The translations under genes were made by a program, and so were the position numbers. From Azospirillum sp. TSH64 (lineage in GTDB: Bacteria > Pseudomonadota > Alphaproteobacteria > Azospirillales > Azospirillaceae), in the NCBI RefSeq assembly GCF_003116035.1, contig NZ_LGQW01000015.1:1799841-1863840 (forward strand): a DNA stretch of 64,000 nt, given 5' to 3'. The notes under the pieces were generated by a model. That model saw nothing but the letters and a program-made list of their open reading frames with translations, did not search any database and was not told where the DNA came from. How positions within the stretch are numbered: the stretch's first letter is position 1; the number at the start of each line of letters is the position of its first letter. Of this stretch, positions 18,435 to 27,913 are shown in pieces.

Positions 18435-20120
18435 ATGATCCGGGACCTCTGGTACAAGAATGCGGTGATCTACAATCTGTCGCTGTCGACCTTCATGGAC
18501 GCCAACGGCGACGGCGTCGGCGATTTCCAGGGGCTGCTGCGCCGGCTGGACTATCTGCACGGACTGGGGGTGACCTGCCTGTGGCTGGGGCCGTTCCAGA
18601 CCTCGCCGATGAAGGACGACGGCTACGACGTCGCGGATTACTACACCGTCGATCCGCGTTACGGCACGCTGGGCGACTTCGTCGAGTTCACCCATGCCTG
18701 CGAACAGCGCGGCATCCGGGTGATCATCGATCTGGTGATCAACCACACCTCCGACCAGCATCCCTGGTTCAAGGCCGCCCGCAGCGATCCCGACAGCAAA
18801 TATCGCGACTGGTATGTCTGGTCGGACAAGAAGCCGGAGAATGCCGACCAGGGCATGGTCTTTCCCGGCGTGCAGAAATCGACCTGGACCTATGACCGCG
18901 AAGCCAAGGCCTGGTACTTCCACCGCTTCTACAAATTCCAGCCCGACCTGAACACCGCCAATCCGGAGGTGCATGCCGAGCTGCTGAAGATCATGGGCTT
19001 CTGGATCCAGCTGGGCGTCGCCGGATTCCGCATGGACGCCGTGCCCTTCATCATCGCGGAGAAGGGTGCAGACGTCACCACGCCGAAGGAGCAGTTCGGC
19101 ATGCTGCGCAGCTTCCGCGAGTTCGTGCAGTGGCGGCGCGGCGACGCCATGCTGCTGGCCGAGGCCAACATCCTGCCGGAGGACGACCTGCACTATTTCG
19201 GCAGCGATGGTGACCGCTGCCACATGATGTTCAATTTCCAGGTCAACCAGCATCTGTTCTATGCGCTGGCGACCGCCGACACCGGGCCGCTCGCGAAGGC
19301 GCTGGAGGTGACGAAGCCGCGGCCGGCAACCGCCCAATGGGGCACCTTCCTGCGCAACCACGACGAACTCGACCTGGGCCGGCTGACCGAGGAGCAACGG
19401 CAGGCGGTGTTCGCCGCCTTCGGGCCGGACAAGTCGATGCAGCTCTATGACCGTGGCATCCGCCGGCGGCTGGCGCCGATGTTGAACGCCGACCGGCGGC
19501 GGATCGAGCTGGCCTACAGCCTGATGTTCACTCTGCCGGGGACGCCGGTCATCCGCTATGGCGACGAGATCGGCATGGGCGACGACCTGTCGCTGCCCGA
19601 ACGGAACTGCGCCCGCACGCCGATGCAATGGTCGGACGAGCCGCATGGCGGCTTCACCAAGTCCGACGATCCGGAAACTCCGGTGATCGGCGGCGGTGTC
19701 TTCGGCTATGAGCGGATCAACGCCGCCTTCCAGCGCCGCGACCCACAGTCGCTGCTGAACTGGACCGAGCGCATCATCCGCATGCGCAAGGAGTGTCCGG
19801 AAATCGGCTGGGGCGATTTCCAAATCCTGAAGACCGGCCGGCCGGAGGTGCTGGCCCTGCGCTACGACTGGCGGAACAACGGGGTGGTCGTCCTGCACAA
19901 CCTGTCGGACAAGCCCTGCGAGATCGTGCTGGACGTGGACGGCCATGGCGAGGGCTGCCGGCTGGTCAACCTGCTGTCGGAAGACCACAGCGAGCCCGAC
20001 GCGAAGGGCCGTCACCATCTGGTGATGGAGGCCTATGGCTATCGCTGGTTCCGGGTCGGCGGGCTGGATTATCTGCTGCGGCGGACGGAGGGGGACGGCA
20101 AGCCCGGCGAGGAGGTTTAG
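18435..20120 (+). CDS. GH13 trehalose-synthase-like glucosidase
   Basis: A 561-aa alpha-amylase-family enzyme. The N-terminal barrel carries DDGYDVADYYTVDPRYGTLGDF, which resembles trehalose synthase (maltose to trehalose isomerase). Catalytic residues are D201 (GFRMDAVP, nucleophile), E243 (LLAEANILPED, acid/base) and D310 (FLRNHDELDLG). A C-terminal beta domain follows. TreS is usually longer or fused to maltokinase; neither treY/treZ nor a maltokinase is nearby, so oligo-alpha-glucosidase is an alternative. The ATG at 18435 has GGAG upstream. Its stop overlaps the convergent hxlR-type stop by a few bases. Confidence 0.78.
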   Translation: MIRDLWYKNAVIYNLSLSTFMDANGDGVGDFQGLLRRLDYLHGLGVTCLWLGPFQTSPMKDDGYDVADYYTVDPRYGTLGDFVEFTHACEQRGIRVIIDLVINHTSDQHPWFKAARSDPDSKYRDWYVWSDKKPENADQGMVFPGVQKSTWTYDREAKAWYFHRFYKFQPDLNTANPEVHAELLKIMGFWIQLGVAGFRMDAVPFIIAEKGADVTTPKEQFGMLRSFREFVQWRRGDAMLLAEANILPEDDLHYFGSDGDRCHMMFNFQVNQHLFYALATADTGPLAKALEVTKPRPATAQWGTFLRNHDELDLGRLTEEQRQAVFAAFGPDKSMQLYDRGIRRRLAPMLNADRRRIELAYSLMFTLPGTPVIRYGDEIGMGDDLSLPERNCARTPMQWSDEPHGGFTKSDDPETPVIGGGVFGYERINAAFQRRDPQSLLNWTERIIRMRKECPEIGWGDFQILKTGRPEVLALRYDWRNNGVVVLHNLSDKPCEIVLDVDGHGEGCRLVNLLSEDHSEPDAKGRHHLVMEAYGYRWFRVGGLDYLLRRTEGDGKPGEEV

Positions 20121-20560
20121 GCGACGTCCAGCCGCACCGGAGCGTCGTCCTCGCCGCGGTCATAGGCGGCGCGGGCTTCCAGCATCTGCGCGATGTGGGT
20201 CTCGGCCCACATCCGCAGCGGCACCAGCGTTTCAGCCAGGGTGGCGCCCAGTGGCGTGATGGAATATTCGACGGTGACCGGCACGGTGGCAAAGGCCCTG
20301 CGGCTGACCAGCCCGTCGCGCTCCAGGCTTTTCAGGGTCTGCGACAGCATCTTCTGCGAGATACCCTCGATCTCGCGGCGCAGCTGGTTGAAGCGCATCG
20401 GTCCGCTTTCCAGCAATCCCAGGATCAGCACCGTCCATTTGTCGGCGATCCGGTCCAGCGCTTGGCGCGTCGGACAGGCGGAGGCATAGGCGTCGGGCAA
20501 CTGGTCCATTTCCGACGGCCGCTTGCCGCCCAGCCCCAGCAGGGTCCTGTCCATCCGCAT
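20117..20560 (-). CDS. HxlR-family transcriptional regulator
   Basis: A 147-aa winged-helix DNA-binding protein. The HxlR core is clear: CPTRQALDRIADKWTVLIL, then GPMRFNQLRREIEGISQKMLSQTLKSLERDGLVSR, with the family's conserved Cys early in the domain. Such regulators often sense electrophiles or redox stress through that Cys and repress a divergent gene; here that is the NAD(P)-binding protein at 20680. The intergenic palindrome at 20589-20601 is a candidate operator. Confidence 0.9.
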   Translation of the reverse strand: MRMDRTLLGLGGKRPSEMDQLPDAYASACPTRQALDRIADKWTVLILGLLESGPMRFNQLRREIEGISQKMLSQTLKSLERDGLVSRRAFATVPVTVEYSITPLGATLAETLVPLRMWAETHIAQMLEARAAYDRGEDDAPVRLDVA

Positions 20561-20588
20561 CCACTCCCAGGCCGGCGGTTACATGCAA

Positions 20589-20601
20589 GTGACCATGTCA
20601 C
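20589..20601. promoter_or_regulatory. Candidate HxlR operator
   Basis: The perfect palindrome GTGAC-CAT-GTCAC lies in the 119-bp region between the divergent HxlR regulator and NAD(P)-binding genes, 29 bp from the regulator start codon. A weaker ACTA-N10-TAGT pair follows near 20647-20664. Confidence 0.45.
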
Positions 20602-20679
20602 AAAAAGGTGCCTTCTTTACACCAGATTTCCAACACGGCATCAAGTCACTATTGGAAACCTAGTCAGAGGACACCCGCC

Positions 20680-21291
20680 ATGAACGTCGCCATCATCGGT
20701 GCTGCCGGCCGCGCCGGCAGCCGCATCCAGGCCGAACTGCTCCGCCGCGGCCACAGCGTCACCGCCATCGTCCGCGATCCGGCCAAGGTTGCCGCCGCCT
20801 CCGGCCTGACGGTGAAGGCCGGCGATGCCAACGACGCGGAAACGCTCGCCCCGCTGCTGGCCGGCCATGACGCGGTGGTCAGCGCCGTGATGTTCCTGAT
20901 GGGCGATGCCGACAGCCTGATCGGCGCGGTGAAGACCTCCGGCGTGCCGCGCTATCTGGTGGTTGGCGGCGCCGGCAGCCTGAAGGTGGCGCCGGGTGTG
21001 CGGGTTCTCGACCTGCCGGAATTCCCCGAGATCTACAAGGCCGAGGCCGCCAAGGGCGCCGAGTTCCTCGATCGCCTGAAGGGCGAGCCGACCCTGAACT
21101 GGACTTTCCTGTCGCCGTCGGCCGAGTTCGTGCTGGGCGAGCGGACGGGCAAGTTCCGGGTGGGGGCCGACGGGCTGCTGGCGGACGAAACCGGCCGCAG
21201 CTGGATTTCCTACGAGGACTTCGCGGTGGCTCTGGTCGACGAGATCGAGACGCCGAAGCACGAGCGCAAGCGCTTTACGGTGGGGTACTGA
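20680..21291 (+). CDS. NAD(P)H-binding Rossmann protein (NmrA/SDR-like)
   Basis: A 203-aa single-domain protein. The N-terminal MNVAIIGAAGRAGSRIQAE is a GxxGxxG dinucleotide-binding fold, followed by 'VTAIVRDPAKV' and 'YLVVGGAGSLKVAPG'. This matches YwnB/NmrA-like oxidoreductases (NAD(P)H-binding family) often found beside HxlR regulators. The substrate is unknown; a role in quinone or electrophile stress is inferred from context. Start at the ATG 20680 after AGAGGACACCCGCC. Confidence 0.85.
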   Translation: MNVAIIGAAGRAGSRIQAELLRRGHSVTAIVRDPAKVAAASGLTVKAGDANDAETLAPLLAGHDAVVSAVMFLMGDADSLIGAVKTSGVPRYLVVGGAGSLKVAPGVRVLDLPEFPEIYKAEAAKGAEFLDRLKGEPTLNWTFLSPSAEFVLGERTGKFRVGADGLLADETGRSWISYEDFAVALVDEIETPKHERKRFTVGY

Positions 21292-21414
21292 TCACGTCCG
21301 GGGTATCTCTCCAGTAGGTTGTCCGGAGCAGGGGGCTGCAATCTTCCATTATCCTCCCATGTCTTCGGCAAGGGCAGATCAAGCCCGGCTAGACAAGACA
21401 TGGGAAGGAACGGA

Positions 21415-21654
21415 ATGGCTCTGATCCCCTGCGCCGCCTGCGGCCACACGATCTCCACCGAAGCTCCATCCTGCCCGTCCTGCGGACACCCTGGGGCGAC
21501 CATGTCGAAGGGAGGCCGCGAGGGGATGGCACGGATCGCCGGGACTGTCGCCGGCTCCTACATCTCGGCCCAGATGCTGGCCAGCATCATCGTCGGCTCG
21601 GTCGCCATCGTCAGCTTTGCCGCCATCATGATCGCGGTGATCCTGAAGGGGTGA
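21415..21654 (+). CDS. Small zinc-ribbon membrane protein
   Basis: 79 aa. An N-terminal zinc ribbon (CAACGH near residues 6-11 and CPSCGHPG near 20-27, two CxxC pairs) is joined to a single C-terminal hydrophobic helix. This tail-anchored layout is common in uncharacterised bacterial proteins. The ATG at 21415 is preceded by GGGAAGGAA, so the longer open frame from 21319 is not needed. It is convergent with mutL. Confidence 0.75.
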   Translation: MALIPCAACGHTISTEAPSCPSCGHPGATMSKGGREGMARIAGTVAGSYISAQMLASIIVGSVAIVSFAAIMIAVILKG

Positions 21655-21691
21655 GTTCCGGCAACCGGGGGCCGGCAGCGGAACTGCCGGT

Positions 21692-23614
21692 CTACCTCCT
21701 CCCGAACAGCCTTTCGATGTCCGCCAGCTTCAACTCCACATAGGTCGGCCGCCCGTGGTTGCACTGCCCGCTGTGCGGGGTTGCCTCCATCTGGCGCAGC
21801 AGGGCGTTCATCTCGTCGACACTCAGCGTGCGGCCGGCGCGGACGGAGCCATGGCAGGCCATCGTCGCGCAGACCTCTTCCAGCCGCTCTTTCAGCGACA
21901 GGGCGTCGCCAAGTTCGGACAGTTCTTCGGCAAGGTCGCGGATCAGGTTCTTCACGTCGGACTGGCCGAGCAGGGCCGGGACCTCGCGCACCATGACGCA
22001 GCCGTGGCCAAAGCCCTCGATCACCAGACCGAGTTCGGCCAGTTCGGCGCTGCGGGCGAGCAGGCGGTTGGCGGACGGCTCGTCCAGCTCGATCAGTTCC
22101 GGGATCAGCAGGGCTTGGCGCTTCACCCCGCCTTCCAGCAAGGCGGTCTTCATCCGCTCATAGACCAGCCGTTCATGGGCGGCGTGCTGGTCGACGATGA
22201 CGATGCCCTCGCGGGTCTGCGCCACGATGTAGGTGGTGTGGACCTGCGCCCGCGCCGCACCCAACGGGTGGCTGTCGGGTGGCAGCTCGGGCTTGTGGGC
22301 GGCCGGGTCGGGGGCGCGGTATTCCGGCGGGCGGGCCGCAGGGGCGAAGCCGTTGCCGAAGCCGCTGAGGCGGCCTTGCAGCGGCGGCAGTCCCGACTGG
22401 GTCGGCGCCTGGAAGGCGGCGGAGCGCTCCGCCAGACCGCGCGGCACGGATGTGGGCGTATAGGAGCCGCCCCAACCGCCCCCGCTCGACCCGCCGCCGG
22501 ATCGGCCGTAGGGAAGGGGCGAGGGGGTGAAGCCGCTGTCGGTGTCGCCGGCAGGTTCCGGCCGCAGGGCGCCCAGCGTGGCGAGACCGACGGTGGTGGA
22601 GGCGCGGTGTCCGGCCTCGGCCAGCGCGTGTTTCAGCGAGCCGACGATCAGGCCGCGCACCAGACCCTGGTCGCGGAAACGCACCTCGGCCTTGGCCGGG
22701 TGCACGTTCACGTCGACCTCCTGCGGGTCGATCTCGAGGAACAGGGCCAGCATCGGGTGGCGGTCGCGCGGCAGGAAATCGGCGTAGGCGGCGCGCACCG
22801 CGCCAACCATCAGCTTGTCGCGCACCGGCCGGCCGTTGACGAACAAATGCTGGTGCTTGGCGGTCGGACGGTGCAGGGTCGGCAGGCCGATCCAGCCGGC
22901 CAGCGACACCGCCTCGCGCACCGCCGTCACCGGGACGGCGTTCTCCTGGAAATCGCGGCCCATCAGGGCACCCAGCCGGGTCAGCCGGGCGTCCAGCAGA
23001 TCGCCCTGCGCCGCACTCAGCCGCAGGCCGCCGCGTCCGCCGTCGGAGAGGGTGAAGGCAACGCCGGGATGGGCCATCGCCAGCCGCTCCAGGCAGTCGG
23101 CGATGTGGTCGTATTCGGTGCGCGATGCCTTGAGGAATTTCAGCCGGGCCGGCACGGCGGCGAACAGGTCGCGCACCTCGATCCGCGTGCCCTGGGCCAG
23201 TGCCGCCGGTTGCGGCGATCCCTTGGCGCCGGCATCGACCGTCAGGCTCCAGGCGCTGTCGGCGTCGCGGGCGCGGCTGGTGATGGTCAGGCAGCTGACG
23301 GCGCCGATGGAGGGCAGCGCCTCCCCGCGGAAGCCGAGAGAGCGGATGTCGAGCAGGTCGTCGCTTGGCAGCTTGGAGGTGGCGTGGCGTTCGACCGCCA
23401 GCGCCAACTCGTCCGGCGTCATGCCGCAGCCGTCGTCGGTGACGGCGATCAGCGACTTGCCACCGTCGCGCGCCACCACGTCGATGCGGGTGGCGCCGGC
23501 ATCGATGGCGTTCTCCACCAGCTCCTTCACGGCGGCGGCGGGACGCTCGACCACCTCGCCGGCGGCGATGCGGTTGACGAGCGTTTCAGGAAGAAGACGG
23601 ATCGGCATGCGCAT
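21692..23614 (-). CDS. mutL: DNA mismatch repair protein MutL
   Basis: A 640-aa GHKL ATPase that links MutS recognition to downstream repair. N-terminal motifs: [32 protein letters not shown] and [25 protein letters not shown]. The middle (about 330-450) is a Gly/Pro-rich linker. The C-terminal domain carries the metal-dependent nicking motif DQHA(X)2E(X)4E ([12 protein letters not shown], near residue 473), ACHGSVRAG and CNHGRP, so this is an endonuclease-type MutL as in bacteria without MutH. Two ATGs (23614 and 23608) could serve as start. Confidence 0.97.
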   Translation of the reverse strand: MRMPIRLLPETLVNRIAAGEVVERPAAAVKELVENAIDAGATRIDVVARDGGKSLIAVTDDGCGMTPDELALAVERHATSKLPSDDLLDIRSLGFRGEALPSIGAVSCLTITSRARDADSAWSLTVDAGAKGSPQPAALAQGTRIEVRDLFAAVPARLKFLKASRTEYDHIADCLERLAMAHPGVAFTLSDGGRGGLRLSAAQGDLLDARLTRLGALMGRDFQENAVPVTAVREAVSLAGWIGLPTLHRPTAKHQHLFVNGRPVRDKLMVGAVRAAYADFLPRDRHPMLALFLEIDPQEVDVNVHPAKAEVRFRDQGLVRGLIVGSLKHALAEAGHRASTTVGLATLGALRPEPAGDTDSGFTPSPLPYGRSGGGSSGGGWGGSYTPTSVPRGLAERSAAFQAPTQSGLPPLQGRLSGFGNGFAPAARPPEYRAPDPAAHKPELPPDSHPLGAARAQVHTTYIVAQTREGIVIVDQHAAHERLVYERMKTALLEGGVKRQALLIPELIELDEPSANRLLARSAELAELGLVIEGFGHGCVMVREVPALLGQSDVKNLIRDLAEELSELGDALSLKERLEEVCATMACHGSVRAGRTLSVDEMNALLRQMEATPHSGQCNHGRPTYVELKLADIERLFGRR

Positions 23615-23669
23615 AGATATAGGGGCTGCCGACCGCCGACACCACCATCTTCGGGCGGCGCCGTATGCG

Positions 23670-24035
23670 TTACAGACCCTTCAGGGCCTTCATGTAGTCG
23701 ACCAGCTTGCGCTCGTAGAAGGGCTGCGGCGGCTGGTAGCGGGCGACGAGGCCGGCCTCCTCGGTCAGCTTCACCACGAGGCCCATGCAGGACACGTCCA
23801 CCGGATCGCCGCCGATGTCGAACTGCAGGCGGAAATCGAACTTCTGCTTGGCGATCAGGTCGCCGTCATAGGGACGGATGCGGAAGGAGCCGATGACGAA
23901 CTCCTCCGGCACATATTCATGGTGATCGATGACGATCTTCGGCGGGGTGGAGGGGCGCTCCCTGCGCGGTTCGGCTGCGGACTTCGCGCCGCCCGGCTCT
24001 TTGTTGCCTCCAGAGAATTTCGACAGCCAAGACAT
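23670..24035 (-). CDS. PilZ-like small protein
   Basis: 121 aa, unknown function. The second half looks like a PilZ-type beta-barrel: [19 protein letters not shown], then DVSCMG at 80-85, which fits the (D/N)xSxxG c-di-GMP motif. The partner RxxxR motif is not evident, so ligand binding is doubtful. The N-terminal 30 residues are basic and probably disordered. The ATG at 24033-24035 is chosen; the frame extends to 24116. It lies about 55 bp upstream of mutL on the same strand. Confidence 0.6.
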   Translation of the reverse strand: MSWLSKFSGGNKEPGGAKSAAEPRRERPSTPPKIVIDHHEYVPEEFVIGSFRIRPYDGDLIAKQKFDFRLQFDIGGDPVDVSCMGLVVKLTEEAGLVARYQPPQPFYERKLVDYMKALKGL

Positions 24036-24294
24036 GAAGAGCGACGTCCTCTTGTTCCGAAACCCTGAAACCATACCGACATATTCAGACAGTTTTGGGG
24101 GCACATCGTTTAACAACGGTTAATGACGTAAGCATTCGTTACGGCCCGGTAATTTTCCTGCCTGCACTGCGCATTGGCGATGCCCGCTTCCCCGATGGGG
24201 CCGTGACTTTCGGGGTTCCCCCTTGCTGCCGCTTCGTCCGCGGTCATGCTATGCTTCGACCTCGTCAAGTTGCCGCCTGTTGGGGGGAACCGCC

Positions 24295-25512
24295 ATGCAA
24301 TTGTTGCCGGTGATTCGCGATTTCGCCGCGGAGGCGTCGGATCCTGGGCGTTACGCCGCGCTCGACGGGGGGTGGTCGCTGGCGGTTGCCGACGTCACCG
24401 GCAGCACGCAGCTTGCCGAGCAGGGACGCCATCGCGACGTGAATTTCGTCGCCGCCGGGGTGGTCGCGGTGCTGTCCGACGCGGTGCGCATCGGGCAGGA
24501 GCCGGCCGCCTGCCAGTTCGGTGGCGACGGCGCCATCGCCGCGGTGCCGCCGGGGCGGGAGGATGGGGCGCGGGCGGCGCTGTCGGCACTCGCCCACTGG
24601 TCGGCGGAGGTGATGGACGTGCCGCTGCGCGTCGGGCTGGTGCCGGTGCAGGCGCTGCTCGACCAGGGGCTGGAGGTGATGGCGGCGCTGCACGATGTCG
24701 GCAACGGCAACAGTTTCGGCCTGTTCCTCGGTGCCGGGGTGGTGGCGGCCGATGCCTGGGTGAAGGAGGATGCGCGCTGGCGCCTGCCGCCGCAGCAGGG
24801 TCCGTTGCCCGGGCTGGAGTCGGTCTCCTGCCGCTGGAACCCGGTGCCGCCGCGGCGCGGAACCGTGCTGTGCGTGATCGTCGATGCGGTCGATCCGGGA
24901 GCCGCGGGGCTGCTGGAGCTTGCCCGCGTCCAGAGCGCCATCGAGGCCATCGTGCCCACCGTCGGGGCTGCACCGCTGGGGGTTGGGGAACGGCTGGAGG
25001 CGCGCTGGCCGCCGGACTGGCGCTCCCTGCTGATGGAGGCGCGCGGCGGCCGGTCCGGCGCCGGTCTTGGGCCAAGTCTGGGCACGCGCGTCCGGCGGGT
25101 GGGCACGGCGTTGGCCGGGTCGGGACTGCTGGTCCTGCTGCTTAGGCTGGGCCTGTCGCTGGGCAATTTCGATCCGCAGCGCTACCGCCGCCACATGGCG
25201 GAGCGCACCGATTTCCGCAAATCGGCCGGCGGGCCGCGGCTGGTGCTGGACGTGACGGAGGGGGAGGCCGACGCCATCGAGACGCTGCTGGCCCAGGCGG
25301 CGCAGGCCGGCTCGATCCGTTACGGCACCGCGCGGGCCGATGCGACCACCGTCACCTGTCTGGTCGGCGACGTGACGGCCGACCGTCATGTGCATTTCGT
25401 CGATGGGGCCGGGCTGGGCTTCTGGCGCGCCTCGGTCATGCTGAAGGCGATGAAGGCGCGGGAAAAGGCGGGGCAGGCGACGGAACCGGAGCCCGCCGCC
25501 GCCCTGTCGTGA
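24295..25512 (+). CDS. DUF3095 adenylate-cyclase-like protein
   Basis: A 405-aa protein. LAVADVTGSTQLAEQGRHRDVN and FGGDGAIAAVPP match the two metal-ligand regions of class III nucleotide-cyclase-like folds as seen in the DUF3095 family. The C-terminal region, with TDFRK, LVLDVTEGE, IRYGTARADATTVTCLV and HVHFVDGAGLGFWRAS, also fits the family. DUF3095 members are annotated as putative adenylate cyclases, with biochemistry mostly lacking. The ATG at 24295 is preceded by GGGGGG. It is divergent from the PilZ-like gene across 259 bp. Confidence 0.8.
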   Translation: MQLLPVIRDFAAEASDPGRYAALDGGWSLAVADVTGSTQLAEQGRHRDVNFVAAGVVAVLSDAVRIGQEPAACQFGGDGAIAAVPPGREDGARAALSALAHWSAEVMDVPLRVGLVPVQALLDQGLEVMAALHDVGNGNSFGLFLGAGVVAADAWVKEDARWRLPPQQGPLPGLESVSCRWNPVPPRRGTVLCVIVDAVDPGAAGLLELARVQSAIEAIVPTVGAAPLGVGERLEARWPPDWRSLLMEARGGRSGAGLGPSLGTRVRRVGTALAGSGLLVLLLRLGLSLGNFDPQRYRRHMAERTDFRKSAGGPRLVLDVTEGEADAIETLLAQAAQAGSIRYGTARADATTVTCLVGDVTADRHVHFVDGAGLGFWRASVMLKAMKAREKAGQATEPEPAAALS

Positions 25513-25521
25513 CCGAGCCGG

Positions 25522-26232
25522 TCAGGCGGTGATGTCGACGCCCTGCGAACCGCGCGGCGTCAGGCTGGCGAACAGGCTCTGCGCGCCGGAGATATCGCCG
25601 GAACCGAGCGAACTGCTCAGGCTGGCGAGATTCTTCTTGAGCGTGCCCAGGAAGTCGGTGGAGCCGCTGTCGTCGTCTCCGCTGTCGCTGTCGGAGGCGC
25701 TCTTCAGCATATCCGACAGAGCCGACAGCGAGTCCTGGGCGCCCGACACGTCGCCGGACTGCAAGGACTGGGCGAGGCTGCCGACGGTGCTGCGCAGCTC
25801 GTCAGATCCGCCCTCGCCGCCCGGCGGCGGACCGTTCGGCGGCGGGCCGCCCGCTCCGCCGGGACCTCCGCCTGGACCGCCGGCACCATCCGGACCGCCG
25901 CTGGGCGGGCCGTTCTTGGACATCGCCTGCTGGACCTGGCCGATGTCGCCGCTCTTCAGCGCCTCTCCCACGCTGGACAGCAGCTTCGACAGCGGGTCCT
26001 TTCCGGTGCTGGCACTGGTGGTTGATGACCCGCTGCTCGACCCGCTGCTGCCGCCCTGCTTGTCGGACTGCAGCTTCGACAGGGAGTCGTAGGCGGACTG
26101 GACGGCGGTCATGTCGCCGGACTCCACCGCCTTCTTCAAGCTGTCGATGCCCTCGCGGATCTCTTTACCCGGCCCTTGGGGCCGCTGATAGGTCTGGCCG
26201 ACGGCCGACGCACTCACCATGGATACCGACAT
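25522..26232 (-). CDS. Repeat protein with four 'SGD' helical repeats
   Basis: 236 aa, unknown function, no signal peptide. Four degenerate repeats of the type 'L..ALxSGDxxxxQ' occur at SGD positions 38, 94, 159 and 211. They are separated by Ser-rich (60-75), Gly/Pro-rich (108-142) and Asp/Ser-rich (180-192) low-complexity linkers. The layout suggests short helical hairpins on a flexible string. The ATG at 26230-26232 has GGAG seven bases upstream. It is convergent with the DUF3095 gene. Confidence 0.65.
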   Translation of the reverse strand: MSVSMVSASAVGQTYQRPQGPGKEIREGIDSLKKAVESGDMTAVQSAYDSLSKLQSDKQGGSSGSSSGSSTTSASTGKDPLSKLLSSVGEALKSGDIGQVQQAMSKNGPPSGGPDGAGGPGGGPGGAGGPPPNGPPPGGEGGSDELRSTVGSLAQSLQSGDVSGAQDSLSALSDMLKSASDSDSGDDDSGSTDFLGTLKKNLASLSSSLGSGDISGAQSLFASLTPRGSQGVDITA

Positions 26233-26352
26233 GGCACTCTCCAACGGATAGCCTCACAAGAGGCAGTACGGGAGAGGCGTGGGACTCCTGCGCACCGGAA
26301 TGCGGGGGCCGTGCGGTTTCGATAAAATTGTCGGAAATGCCTCAGTCGGGGA

Positions 26353-26790
26353 TCAGATGCGGCCGGTCACCCGCCGTTCGACGCCATCCGACGGCACAAT
26401 CTCGGTTCCGACCGGCCACAGCGCCAACAGCGCAAGCTTCAGATGCGCCCAGGCGAAGGGCAGGCCGATGATGGTGATGGCAAGCCCCACCGCCGCGACC
26501 AGATGGCCGAGCGCCAGCCACCAGCCGGCCAGCACGAACCACACGATGTTGCCGATGAAGCCGAGCGCGCCGGTGCCCATGTCTTCGCGCCCGCGGAACT
26601 CATCCCGGCGCACGGCGGTTTGTCCAAAGGGAAGCAGGGTGTAATGGGCGATGGTCAGGGCGGACCGGGCCCAGGGCAGGCCGATGATGGACAAGGCCAT
26701 CAAAACCGCGGCCAGCACCCAGCCGAGCGCCATCCAGATGCCGCCCGTGACCAGCCAGAGCAGATTGAGGAGAAGACTGAGCAGAGGCAT
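26353..26790 (-). CDS. yccF: YccF-domain inner-membrane protein
   Basis: A 145-aa integral membrane protein, as in E. coli YccF, built of two homologous YccF units. Unit 1 contains 'NLLWLVTGGIWMALGWVLAA' and IIGLPWARSALTIA. Unit 2 contains NIVWFVLAGWWLALGHL and IIGLPFAWAHLKLALLALWP. The function is unknown in the family. The ATG at 26788-26790 has GGGAGG upstream. Confidence 0.88.
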   Translation of the reverse strand: MPLLSLLLNLLWLVTGGIWMALGWVLAAVLMALSIIGLPWARSALTIAHYTLLPFGQTAVRRDEFRGREDMGTGALGFIGNIVWFVLAGWWLALGHLVAAVGLAITIIGLPFAWAHLKLALLALWPVGTEIVPSDGVERRVTGRI

Positions 26791-27055
26791 GACAGGAACC
26801 CTCCCTTTCGCCGCAGATGTGGGGATGCTCATACGGTGCGCCTAGAGGTGGGCCGGACAGATATCGGCAGATGCGAAGATGGGGCACCCCGTCCGGCGGC
26901 GCGAAAGAGGGGGAGCCTCATGCCATCCATGCCTTGAACCGGATCCGTACGGTCCACAGATCCGAATCAGGCATCATGACGACGCATCCGGACGGGCCCA
27001 TTGCCGGCAGCACCGCCGGCGGGCCGCCTTCCGGATCACACGGATCGGAGGCCGC

Positions 27056-27604
27056 ATGAACGAGGCTTTGAACACCGACACCGGCGCCGACGCGCCGAAC
27101 ATGCCGGCCGAGGGCGAATCGCTCTCGCCGGTGGTCGCCGCCATCCTCGGCACCGCCGTCGCGGCTGCGGCCAAGCGCGGCGGCAATGGCGACGTGGTCC
27201 GCGGACTGATCGCGGGTCTGCGCATCCTGCGCGCTACCGTCGAGGAAGAGGCCGGCTACACCATGGCCGCCGCCGTCGACAACGCCATCCGCACCCGCCT
27301 GCTGGCCGACAACCTGTCGCGCCTGCGCGTCAGCGGAGAAAAGCCGAAGGCTGTCCCGCTGCCGGATCCCGGACCGGGCGCCAGCGCCGCCGCCGCCATT
27401 TTCGAGAGCGCGGCGGAATCCTGCCTGACCGTCAACGCCCATGCGGAGGACAACGGGCCGCTGGAGACCGCAGTCTTCGCCTTCACCGCACAGTTGCTGC
27501 AACAGCTGGGTGGAGCGCCGGAATGGCGCAGCCTGGTCGGCGAACTGCGCCGCCCCCTGGCGGTCGCCCCCGACCCCGAAGGCGAGGAGGTGACGCTGCA
27601 CTGA
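27056..27604 (+). CDS. Hypothetical Ala-rich protein
   Basis: 182 aa, not recognised. It is rich in Ala and Leu and predicted mostly helical, with no signal peptide or membrane segment. The central part (about 30-95) includes 'GDVVRGLIAGLRILRATVEEEAGY' and 'AIRTRLLADNLSRLRV'. The ATG at 27056 follows GGAGGCCGC. It is flanked by noncoding sequence on both sides. Confidence 0.6.
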   Translation: MNEALNTDTGADAPNMPAEGESLSPVVAAILGTAVAAAAKRGGNGDVVRGLIAGLRILRATVEEEAGYTMAAAVDNAIRTRLLADNLSRLRVSGEKPKAVPLPDPGPGASAAAAIFESAAESCLTVNAHAEDNGPLETAVFAFTAQLLQQLGGAPEWRSLVGELRRPLAVAPDPEGEEVTLH

Positions 27605-27913
27605 CCGGACGCCGTACCGGTTGACTCGGCCAGTGGTTGGGCCAGTGGTCGGACCGGTGATGGGCCGGTGATCGGCAGGCCGACCGCCTGTGATCGAAAG
27701 CGGACGGCAGCCGGTCGGCAAGTCATGGAATTTGCTTTGCTTTTGTCGTGTTTCGATGGTGGCTGAAACCTTTTGCGGGCAGGGTGGGGTTTTGGCCCCT
27801 TTTCAGGGTTTTGCCCGATTTATCGAACGGGACGACTTCGGTTCGGCATCGTTACGGTTGGGTTCGGCGGTGGGACGGTCCCATCGCGGAACGCCACCAT
27901 CGGGGATCCGACC
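27605..27913. other. Intergenic region with short tandem repeats
   Basis: 309 bp. At 27628-27674 there are short direct repeats of 12-13 bp period: GGCCAGTGGT twice (27628, 27640), then CCGGTGAT twice. The right half is T-rich (for example tttgctttgcttttgtcg) and may hold the promoter of the next gene. No gene was seen. Confidence 0.5.

Noticed and set aside
21755..23896. 713-codon plus-strand frame across mutL
   Set aside because: MutL is secure on the minus strand; this frame is composition-driven.
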